A stretch of DNA of 23,502 bases from a virus: positions 1-23,502 of the IMG/VR virus record IMGVR_UViG_3300025898_000036; one strand, 5' to 3'. A model generated the notes under the pieces. The model saw only the letters and a list, made by a program, of their open reading frames with translations, was not told the origin of the DNA and did not search any database. Within the stretch, counting starts at the first letter, position 1. Each line of letters starts with the position of its first letter. Made by a program: the position numbers and the translations under genes. Below are positions 5,489-11,991 of this stretch, in pieces.

Positions 5489-7393
5489 GTGAACCAGGAG
5501 ATCACCCAATGGACCACCGGGCGCTGGTGGGACTCTGACGAGGGATCCCTTCCGACCGCCCTGGCCGGCTGGGCCGCCTACCTCGAGAGCTTCGACTTCG
5601 AGCGGCGCACCAAGAATCTGGTGTACGCCCGTCTCGCCACCAACCGGGACCTTCCGAACATCTACGGGCTGGCCCTCACCCGCTCGTCGATCTCGGCCCT
5701 CGACTTCCGGGAGTGGAAGGCCCCCGTATTCAACGTGGTGGGGTCCTCGGTCGAGACCCTCACCAACAAGGTGGGGCGAAACAAGCCCTGGATCCTGTTC
5801 CTGACGGACGGCGGTGACTTCTCGGCCCGCATGACGGGCAAGAAGAAATCCCGCTTCATCGACGGGGTATGGCACGAGACCCAGACCTATCGCCTCTCCC
5901 GCCAGATGTTCACCGACGCCCTCACCTACGGGGACGGGTTCATCAAGGCCAGCCCAAGCGCGGACGGCAAGCGCATCGTCCATGACGTGATCTTGGGGGA
6001 CGAGCTCCTGGTGGACCCCTGGGACGCCCTCTACTTCGGGAAGTGGCCCCGGTCGCTGATCCACCGGACGTTCATGTCCAGAGGGGAGTTGCTGGCCATC
6101 TACGGGGACGACCCCGAGATGCGCATGGCCATCGAGACCGCCCCCGGCTCCTTCCAGGGCCCAATGTGGTTCGGGATGACGTCCTCCAGCCACACCAGCA
6201 TGGTGGCCGTGCTCGAGGGGTGGAAGCTGCCCGAGCCGGACGGGACTCCAGGCCGGCACGTGCTCACCATCTCCGACCGGATCGCCTTGGTGGACGAGAA
6301 GTACACCCGCAAGCGCTACCCGTTCGTGAAGCTGTCGTGCGTCTCGGCGGGGCGGGGCTTTTGGAACATCGGGATCCCGGAGATCCTCGGGTCCTTCCAG
6401 GCGAACATCAACAAGACGCAGCAGGTCATCGACCAGTGCCAGGATCGCATGGCCGCGGGCCGCTGGCTCGTCCCCACCGGATCTGGCGTCACGGACGACG
6501 CCCTGGGGCGCAAGGCCGCCGGGATCATCCGCCACCAGCCCGGCATGCCTCCCACGTTCATCACCCCCCAGGCGGTCCCGCCGGAGCTCTACCGGCACCT
6601 GGAGGACACGATCGAACGGGCCTACAAGCGGGTGGGGATCTCCGAGCTCGCCGCCCAGGCCATGAAGCCAGCCGGCCTCAACAGCGGGGAAGCCCTGCGC
6701 GCCTTCGAGTCAGCCGAGAGCGAGCGCTACGTCACCCTGGGGATGCAGCTGGAAGACGCCATGGTGGACCTGGCGGAGCTGGACCTCGAGCTGGCGGCGG
6801 CGATCCAGCCGCGGGTCAAGGCGCCATACCGGGGCGGGATCGACGTCATCGACTGGAACGACCTCAAGGGCCTCAAGGACGACAAGGCGATCTTGAAGGC
6901 CTTCCCGGTCTCCAGCCTCCCCACCTCCCCGGCGGGGCGTCTCCAGCGGGCGGCGGAGATGTTCCAGACGGGTCAGATCTCGAAGGACGATTACCTCCGC
7001 CTCATCGACTACCCCGACACGGATGCCGTGATCGAGCTGAACACCGCCAGCCGGGACGCCATCGATTGGATGCTGGATCGGATCGTCGAGGATGGAACCT
7101 ACGAGTGCCCCGAGCCCTACATGGATCTCAACATGGCCATGACGGTGGCGCAGAACCGCTACCTGCGGGAGCGGATCCAGGGGTGCCCCGAAGACCGGCT
7201 GGAAGACCTCCGCCGCTTCATGGAGTCGTGCAAGCAGCTGCAGGCCAAGGCCCAGGCGCCAGCGGCAGCGCCCCAGATCAACCCGGCCCAGGCCCAGGCG
7301 GCTGGCCTTCCCCCGCCCCAGGCCCCCGTCATCGGCACCCCCACCCCGGGCGGGCCGGAAGCAGGTACCAGCCAGATGCCCGTCGCGGCATAG
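5489..7393 (+). CDS. Portal protein, 634 aa
   Basis: The ring at the capsid vertex through which DNA enters and leaves and to which terminase and adaptor bind. It follows the terminase and precedes scaffold and capsid, the usual place. The central region (FQANINKTQQVIDQCQDRM, then ELYRHLEDTIERAYKRVGIS and ALRAFESAESERY) has the long helix, wing and crown-like pattern of podovirus-type portals, and the N-terminal part carries the expected Trp/Arg-rich segment. The last 70 residues are a Pro/Ala/Gln-rich flexible tail. The length is normal. GTG 5489 has no clear Shine-Dalgarno and starts 3 nt after the previous stop, suggesting coupling. Assigned by pattern and position, not by a database search. 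Confidence 0.85.
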   Translation: MNQEITQWTTGRWWDSDEGSLPTALAGWAAYLESFDFERRTKNLVYARLATNRDLPNIYGLALTRSSISALDFREWKAPVFNVVGSSVETLTNKVGRNKPWILFLTDGGDFSARMTGKKKSRFIDGVWHETQTYRLSRQMFTDALTYGDGFIKASPSADGKRIVHDVILGDELLVDPWDALYFGKWPRSLIHRTFMSRGELLAIYGDDPEMRMAIETAPGSFQGPMWFGMTSSSHTSMVAVLEGWKLPEPDGTPGRHVLTISDRIALVDEKYTRKRYPFVKLSCVSAGRGFWNIGIPEILGSFQANINKTQQVIDQCQDRMAAGRWLVPTGSGVTDDALGRKAAGIIRHQPGMPPTFITPQAVPPELYRHLEDTIERAYKRVGISELAAQAMKPAGLNSGEALRAFESAESERYVTLGMQLEDAMVDLAELDLELAAAIQPRVKAPYRGGIDVIDWNDLKGLKDDKAILKAFPVSSLPTSPAGRLQRAAEMFQTGQISKDDYLRLIDYPDTDAVIELNTASRDAIDWMLDRIVEDGTYECPEPYMDLNMAMTVAQNRYLRERIQGCPEDRLEDLRRFMESCKQLQAKAQAPAAAPQINPAQAQAAGLPPPQAPVIGTPTPGGPEAGTSQMPVAA

Positions 7394-7402
7394 GAGATCG
7401 TC

Positions 7403-7705
7403 ATGGACGAGAAGCTCAAGGAACGAGTCATCAGCGTGGTTCGGCAGGCTGTGCGGGATGCCCGATCGGGCGACTTCAAGCTGGAGGCCGCAGCCGTGCT
7501 CGAAGAGCTGACTGTGGGCACCTCCACCCTGGAATCTGCGGTGGTGGAGAAGGCTCTGGAGGCCGGCTTCGTCGGGGTCGGGTCCACGGCTGTCGTCCCG
7601 GGGGCCGATCTGCGGGCCAGCGTCCAGACCAGCACCGCAGCCGCGGAGACGAAGGCCTACCGCCGGGCCAACACCGGCAAGCGGGACGAAGGGGACGGCG
7701 AGTAG
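7403..7705 (+). CDS. Hypothetical protein between portal and scaffold, 100 aa
   Basis: ATG 7403 follows AGGAGA with good spacing; that ribosome binding site overlaps the portal's stop. The product begins with an amphipathic helix (MDEKLKERVISVVRQAVRD), continues as a mainly helical middle and ends in a disordered, charged tail (RRANTGKRDEGDGE). No family is recognised. Proteins of this size between portal and scaffold may be minor head or assembly proteins, but this is inferred from position only. Confidence 0.65.
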   Translation: MDEKLKERVISVVRQAVRDARSGDFKLEAAAVLEELTVGTSTLESAVVEKALEAGFVGVGSTAVVPGADLRASVQTSTAAAETKAYRRANTGKRDEGDGE

Positions 7706-7709
7706 GGCC

Positions 7710-7889
7710 ATGCCCCTCAAGCACGGGCCGGGAGCCGTCAGCTCCAACATCCGGGAGCTGTACCAGGCCAACGCGGACAAGCCGGCCGACAAGAAGCGGC
7801 CCCGCAAGCAGATCATCGCCATCGCCATGGCCGAAGCCCGAAAGAGCGGCGGTAAGCGCCCCCGGCTCAAGCACTACATCGCCCCGTAG
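7710..7889 (+). CDS. Small basic phage protein, DUF6496-like, 59 aa
   Basis: ATG 7710 starts MPLKHGPGAVSSNIRELY. The C-terminal half (KKRPRKQIIAIAMAEARKSGG) closely follows the R/K-K-Q-A-I-A-I-A-L/M-x-E-A-x-K-S pattern of a very common small protein family found beside phage structural genes (DUF6496-type). The family has no established role; strong positive charge suggests nucleic-acid binding. It follows the preceding stop by 4 nt, with only a weak AGGG as ribosome binding site. After its TAG come two stacked hairpins, including repeat copy 2, before the scaffold gene. Confidence 0.7.
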   Translation: MPLKHGPGAVSSNIRELYQANADKPADKKRPRKQIIAIAMAEARKSGGKRPRLKHYIAP

Positions 7890-7890
7890 G

Positions 7891-7909
7891 GTAGCGTAAG
7901 CCCCGCTAC
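7891..7909 (+). promoter_or_regulatory. Hairpin stacked directly onto repeat copy 2
   Basis: GTAGCG-TAAGCCC-CGCTAC is a 6-bp stem with a 7-nt loop. The next base (7910) begins the extended stem of repeat copy 2, so the two helices could stack end to end. It begins one base after the previous gene's stop codon. Confidence 0.45.
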
Positions 7910-7912
7910 GGA

Positions 7913-7930
7913 ACCGGGCACAAATCCCGG
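7913..7930 (+). repeat. Module-boundary hairpin element, copy 2 (before scaffold)
   Basis: Same 18-nt core as the other copies. Here the stem is longer: GGAACCGGG (7910-7918) pairs with CCCGGTTCC (7926-7934), nine perfect base pairs around the CACAAAT loop. TTCCT separates the core from GTG 7936, the scaffold start; because TTCC is in the stem, the start codon is 1 nt from the helix. No Shine-Dalgarno is present. Confidence 0.8.
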
Positions 7931-7935
7931 TTCCT

Positions 7936-9144
7936 GTGATGGACACCGGTTCCCAAGATGGCGGGGCCGTCACCACGACGGCAGGAAACGAACCAGGAGC
8001 AACGGAGGCAGGCGTTTCCGCCACCGCTGCGACCGAGGCCGCAGGCCAGACCGAGGGCGGCGCTACGGGCCAGCCAGGCGGCCAGGCGGAGGCGGGGTCT
8101 GCGGGCCCCAAGCTGACGACAGACCCCCTGAAGGAAGCCCTGGAGGGGACGGACCCCGGGGACGGGCAACCGCCGGCCGACGCGAGCGGCAAGCCAAGGG
8201 TCAACCTGACGGCCCGGCTGGCTCAGATCAGCGCCCAGCGCCGGCAGGAGAAAATCGCCGCTCGCCAGGCCCTGCAGGAGGCCTCCCAGGCCCGGCAGCA
8301 GGCCGAGGCCGCGGCGTCCGACTTCCAGGCCCTGGTGGCCAAGGCCAAGAACCCGGAGACTCGGGGCGAGGCGATCGACGAGCTGTACTCCCGGTTCGGG
8401 ATCTCGTTCGAGGCCATCGTGGACCACGAGGCCAAGCGGGACGCCCAGCTGACGCCGGAGCAGCGCGCGGCCAACGAGCTCGACGCCCTCAAGAAGCGCC
8501 TGGAGGACCAGGAGCGGCGCGCGGCGGATCGCGAGAAGCAGGAGGCCGAGCGGAACGCCCAGGCCATCCGGGCCTCCCACATCGCCGGGATCAAGGGCGA
8601 GATCGCCCGCCAGGCCGAGACCTACGAGCTCTGCGCCAGGAATCCCGACGAGGCGGCCGACGATGTGATCGCCACCGTGACCAAGGCCTGGGAGAAGGCC
8701 GGCAAGCCCAAGCTCGAACAGGGCGAGTTCGAGGAGGCGGTCCAGGAGGCCATCAAGGTCGTGGAACTCCGCCTCGAGCAGCGGGGCAAGGACGCCGTCA
8801 AACGGTACATGAAGGGCCAGGGCAAGACCCCGCCCGCGGCGGCGCCAGCGAACGGCGCGGCCAAGACGGACGGGGCCGCTCCCGCCGCCCGTTCCCCCAA
8901 GACTTCCGATCTACCCGAGGGATTCATCTCGGGTCAGCTGAGCGACAAGGACGAGGAATTGATCAGAGGGCTCATCGACAGAACGGCCCCCGCGGACACT
9001 TCGGCGCGAGCCAGGCCGCGGACGATCAGCAGCGAACTGGGAGGCGCGGCCCCGCCGCGAAGCCCGGTCAACGGCGCAATGGACCCACGTGACGCACTCA
9101 GGGAAGTCACGCAAGGTCTCGTCGGGCGAAACCCGGCCGCCTAA
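7936..9144 (+). CDS. Scaffolding protein (probable), 402 aa
   Basis: Directs capsid assembly and is then released. It lies immediately before the major capsid gene. Sequence features fit: a disordered Gly/Ala/Thr-rich N-terminus, a long charged helical centre (for example LDALKKRLEDQERRAADREK) with coiled-coil periodicity, and a further helical region ending in a basic segment (DAVKRYMKGQGKT) followed by a flexible end. Scaffold proteins share these properties rather than a catalytic motif. GTG 7936 and ATG 7939 are adjacent start codons; GTG keeps the fixed 5-nt spacing from repeat copy 2. No Shine-Dalgarno is seen, unusual for a protein needed in large amounts. Confidence 0.75.
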   Translation: MMDTGSQDGGAVTTTAGNEPGATEAGVSATAATEAAGQTEGGATGQPGGQAEAGSAGPKLTTDPLKEALEGTDPGDGQPPADASGKPRVNLTARLAQISAQRRQEKIAARQALQEASQARQQAEAAASDFQALVAKAKNPETRGEAIDELYSRFGISFEAIVDHEAKRDAQLTPEQRAANELDALKKRLEDQERRAADREKQEAERNAQAIRASHIAGIKGEIARQAETYELCARNPDEAADDVIATVTKAWEKAGKPKLEQGEFEEAVQEAIKVVELRLEQRGKDAVKRYMKGQGKTPPAAAPANGAAKTDGAAPAARSPKTSDLPEGFISGQLSDKDEELIRGLIDRTAPADTSARARPRTISSELGGAAPPRSPVNGAMDPRDALREVTQGLVGRNPAA

Positions 9145-9175
9145 CCCCTCGTTCACCTGAGAAGGAAGCCGCGCA

Positions 9176-10408
9176 ATGCTCGCGGATATCGTCGCCAACA
9201 TCGAGCCGATCTACAAGCAGTGGTACGCCAAGTCGTACGTCAACATGTTCTACCGCGACCGCCCCGCCATGGGGATGATCGCGAAAGAGCGCTCCGGCGG
9301 TGAGCAGGTCAAGCAGGCGATCAAGATCTCCCAGGGTCCTGGTCAGTCCGCCACCTTCACGAACGCCCTCACCAACGTGGGCCTGTCGGTCCGCCGGCCG
9401 TTCCTCGGGGACTGGGGCCTGGACTACTCCCTGGCCCAGGTCAACAACAGCCTGATCGAGCTGTCGGAGACCAACCAGGGAGCCATCGTCAAGGCCCTGG
9501 CCGACGAGACGGAGTCCGCGGTGGACGCCCTGGCGCAGCGGTTCGAGAAGGACTTGTTCCGCTCGGGCTACGGCGACCTCGGGGTGGTCTCGGCGGTCTC
9601 CACCACCACGGTCACCCTGACCCTGCGGGCGGACGCGCAGAACTTCTTCCCGGGTCAGGTGGTGGTCTCCTCGACGGCCGTCAACTCGGGCGTGCTCGAC
9701 AACTCCGGCGCCACCGCGGTGGTCTCGGCGGTCGATCGCGACGCGGGGACGGTCCTGAGCGCCACGAACTGGACGGCCCAGATCGCCGCCCTGGCCGCCA
9801 CCCACGTCCTGTTCCAGCAGGGCGACCGCACGTCGGCCGCGACTCCGGCTCCCCTCAAGGTGGTCGGGTTCTCGGGCTGGCTGCCGCTCACCGCCCCTAC
9901 CCCGGGTGACTCGTTCTTCGGGGTGGACCGGTCGCTGGACCCGGTCTCGCTGGCTGGCGTGCGCGTCTCGGGGATCGGCAAGCCGGTCTCCCAGGCGATC
10001 TACGACCTGGCCGTCCGCATCGGCGAGAACGGCGGGGCGCCGGATGTCTGCTTCGTGTCGTTCGACTCCTTCGGGAAGCTGACGACCGAGCTGGACAACC
10101 GGGCCATCTACGAGAACATCCAGGGCGCCGGGATCACGGTGAACTACGAGGCCGTGACGGTGGCGGGCCCCAAGGGCCGCATCCGGGTGTTCCCGGACAC
10201 CTACTGCCCCATGGACCGCTTGTTCGTGCTCACCAAGCGCGACTGGACGATCTACTGCGGCGGCGGGTCCAACCCGATGTACCCCTCCCTCAAGGGCGTC
10301 ACGATGCTGGACGTCTACAACGCGGACGCGGTGCAGATCCGCCACAAGACGCTGGCGCAGCTGATGTGCGCTGCCCCCGGCCACTCGGGGGTCTCGCAGC
10401 TCCAGTAA
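9176..10408 (+). CDS. Major capsid protein, 410 aa
   Basis: Forms the icosahedral shell. It follows the scaffold and has a strong ribosome binding site (GAAGGAAG, 7 nt before ATG 9176). The N-terminal helix segment (IEPIYKQWYAKSYVNMFY), the QGPGQSATFTNAL loop, a middle domain with many Thr/Val strands, and a late APDVCFVSFDSFGKLTTEL helix followed by PDTYCPMDRLFVLTKRDW fit the HK97-fold capsid proteins of podoviruses. A Val/Thr/Ser-rich stretch at about residues 140-220 may be an inserted beta domain on the capsid surface. A stem-loop terminator follows the stop codon, as often found after capsid genes. Confidence 0.88.
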   Translation: MLADIVANIEPIYKQWYAKSYVNMFYRDRPAMGMIAKERSGGEQVKQAIKISQGPGQSATFTNALTNVGLSVRRPFLGDWGLDYSLAQVNNSLIELSETNQGAIVKALADETESAVDALAQRFEKDLFRSGYGDLGVVSAVSTTTVTLTLRADAQNFFPGQVVVSSTAVNSGVLDNSGATAVVSAVDRDAGTVLSATNWTAQIAALAATHVLFQQGDRTSAATPAPLKVVGFSGWLPLTAPTPGDSFFGVDRSLDPVSLAGVRVSGIGKPVSQAIYDLAVRIGENGGAPDVCFVSFDSFGKLTTELDNRAIYENIQGAGITVNYEAVTVAGPKGRIRVFPDTYCPMDRLFVLTKRDWTIYCGGGSNPMYPSLKGVTMLDVYNADAVQIRHKTLAQLMCAAPGHSGVSQLQ

Positions 10409-10414
10409 GCGGTC

Positions 10415-10449
10415 GCGCGGGGCTGGGTGACTGGCCCCGCGCTTCCCTT
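10415..10449 (+). terminator. Probable leaky terminator after the capsid gene
   Basis: GCGCGGGGC (10415-10423) and GCCCCGCGC (10434-10442) form a 9-bp perfect GC stem with a 10-nt loop, followed by TTCCCTT. It lies 6 nt after the capsid stop. The weak T tract suggests partial termination, giving more capsid mRNA than downstream mRNA. Confidence 0.6.
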
Positions 10450-10475
10450 GCCTGCGACTCACAAGGAGAACGCAC

Positions 10476-10886
10476 ATGAGCAACATGAAGGTCTGGGAAG
10501 AGCGCGGATCGTCGGCCACCGGCATCGAGCGCCTCTTCCTGCGCATCCCGATCGGCGCCACCGGTGCTCCCGGGACGGCGATCCAGTCGTGGGGCTTCGG
10601 CGCCACGCCGCTCACGCGCACCGGGGTCGGCGTCTACACCGTCAACCTCGGGCACGCCTATCCGGCCACCACGTCCCTCCGTTCCTACACGGCCAACACC
10701 GTGCAGAGCACGGTCACGGCCGGGGACGGGGTCATGGGGGTCATCACGGCGGAGGCATACAACCAGGCCACTCCGACGCTCACTCTGACCATGATCTCCA
10801 GCAACACCGGAGTCGCGGCGGAGATCGCAAACGGGGCCACGCTCCTCATGGAGCTGGTGTTCAAGAACACCGCCGTCAACCCCTAA
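10476..10886 (+). CDS. Probable capsid decoration or minor head protein, 136 aa
   Basis: ATG 10476 follows AAGGAG with ideal spacing. The product is rich in Thr, Gly, Ala and Val and shows repeated strand-like segments (GVGVYTVNLGHAYPATTS, SYTANTVQSTVTAGDGV, TPTLTLTMISSNTG), so a small beta-sandwich is likely; only the first 20 residues look different. A small beta protein directly after the major capsid gene with a strong ribosome binding site is the usual profile of a head decoration protein. This is inference from position and composition; no family motif was recognised. Confidence 0.55.
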   Translation: MSNMKVWEERGSSATGIERLFLRIPIGATGAPGTAIQSWGFGATPLTRTGVGVYTVNLGHAYPATTSLRSYTANTVQSTVTAGDGVMGVITAEAYNQATPTLTLTMISSNTGVAAEIANGATLLMELVFKNTAVNP

Positions 10887-10895
10887 GGAGCGGCC

Positions 10896-11207
10896 ATGCT
10901 GACCAGCAAGGAACGCAAGCCGCTCTCGGTCCTAATCGCGATGGACGCCGCGAAGCTGCACCCCCATTCGGAGCACGACGAGCCGGACGGGGACGAAGGC
11001 GACGCGGAGCCCGACCCGCGGCACGAAGATGAGGACATGCTGCAGGCGTGCCAGGACGAGATCGACGCCTACCGCAAGGGCGACGCTCAAGCCCTGAACG
11101 CAGCCAAGATCGCCTGGTGCAAGCTGTACGCCTCCAAGGAGCCCGACGAAGAGAAGGGCGAAGGGGAGTACGGCGGCAGCGGCGAGGGTGGCGAAGAGGA
11201 GTCGTAA
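10896..11207 (+). CDS. Acidic hypothetical protein, 103 aa
   Basis: ATG 10896 follows AAGGAG, which overlaps the preceding stop codon. After a short basic start (MLTSKERKPLSVLIAMD) the product is extremely acidic (HDEPDGDEGDAEPDPRHEDED), has one helical segment in the middle (LNAAKIAWCKLYASK) and ends in Gly/Glu repeats. Such charge suggests a disordered DNA-mimic or assembly helper, but no function can be assigned. It lies between the decoration-like protein and the head-tail adaptor, so a role in head completion is possible. Confidence 0.65.
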   Translation: MLTSKERKPLSVLIAMDAAKLHPHSEHDEPDGDEGDAEPDPRHEDEDMLQACQDEIDAYRKGDAQALNAAKIAWCKLYASKEPDEEKGEGEYGGSGEGGEEES

Positions 11208-11213
11208 CAGGTT

Positions 11214-11280
11214 CGGAGGCCCCGGCCACCCGAGTTGACGCCATCTCTCGGACGTCGGGGCCTCCGGTTCTTTCGGAGGC
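11214..11280 (+). promoter_or_regulatory. Two mutually exclusive hairpins before the adaptor gene
   Basis: Segment A CGGAGGCCCCG (11214-11224) is complementary over 11 bases to segment B CGGGGCCTCCG (11256-11266). B also pairs with segment C CGGAGGC (11274-11280) through GCCTCCG, with 7-nt loop GTTCTTT. C contains the GGAGG ribosome binding site for GTG 11284. A:B pairing frees the site and, with GTTCTTT after it, resembles a terminator stem; B:C pairing hides the site. Confidence 0.5.
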
Positions 11281-11283
11281 AAC

Positions 11284-11988
11284 GTGTCTCATACCCTCGC
11301 TCAGCTCCGCGCCTCCGCCCAGCAGCGGGCCAACCAGGAGAACAAGACCCTGGTTTCCACCTCCGAGTGGAACGAGTACGTCAATCTCGCCATCTCGGAG
11401 CTCTACGACCTCATCGTCGCGACGAATCCGCACTTCTACGTCAGCTCCTCCGCGTTCACGCTGTCGTCGTCGAACCTCTTCGACCTGACGACGCTCTCCC
11501 CGGTTTTCTACAAGATGCGGGGGGTGGACAACACCACCGGCGGATCCAGCCAGCCGGTTTCGGTCCGCCCGCTCAACTTCCAGGAGCGCAACCGGTACCA
11601 GCCGATCAACTACCAGGGCACCTACGTGATCTGGTACACCCCCGTTCCTCCCGTGCTGGTGGCCGACGGGGACACCCTGGACATCATCCTCGACGTCTGG
11701 TCGGAGTTCATCACGGTCCACGCGGCCATTGCGGGGGCCATCAAGGAAGAATCGGCCGCCCTGGCCACCAACCTCTCGACGGTGCTCCGGGGCACAGACG
11801 GCAACGGCGGGATCGTCGGCCGCATCAACAAGGCGGCCAGCAACCGGGACGGCGAGGCGGGGCAGGCGGCCGATCTCATGTTCGGCGCCGGCTACGCCTA
11901 CCCCTGGGCCGGCGGCGGGGCCTTTCGCTACATGCTGGAGGGCACCAAGCTCACGCTGCTCGGCACCGACGCCATGCTGTGGGGTTAG
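11284..11988 (+). CDS. Head-tail adaptor (tail tubular A-like), 234 aa
   Basis: Adaptor proteins form a ring under the portal and connect it to the tail nozzle. The N-terminus (LAQLRASAQQRANQENKTLVS then WNEYVNLAISELYDLIV) has the helical pattern typical of podovirus adaptors, followed by a Ser/Thr/Phe-rich strand region, an NTTGGSSQPVSVRPLNFQERN loop region and a second helical half (WSEFITVHAAIAGAIKEESA). Length and its position before a 981-aa nozzle-like protein both fit. GTG 11284 is 4 nt after GGAGG; this site can be hidden in the hairpin described at 11214-11280. Only 3 nt separate it from the next gene. Confidence 0.75.
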   Translation: MSHTLAQLRASAQQRANQENKTLVSTSEWNEYVNLAISELYDLIVATNPHFYVSSSAFTLSSSNLFDLTTLSPVFYKMRGVDNTTGGSSQPVSVRPLNFQERNRYQPINYQGTYVIWYTPVPPVLVADGDTLDIILDVWSEFITVHAAIAGAIKEESAALATNLSTVLRGTDGNGGIVGRINKAASNRDGEAGQAADLMFGAGYAYPWAGGGAFRYMLEGTKLTLLGTDAMLWG

Positions 11989-11991
11989 CCG

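Noticed and set aside
8622-8927. Tape-measure, integrase, lysis or RNA polymerase genes anywhere in the window
   Set aside because: I looked for them in all plus-strand genes and saw no matching domain; their absence supports a short-tailed virion module but says nothing about the rest of the genome.
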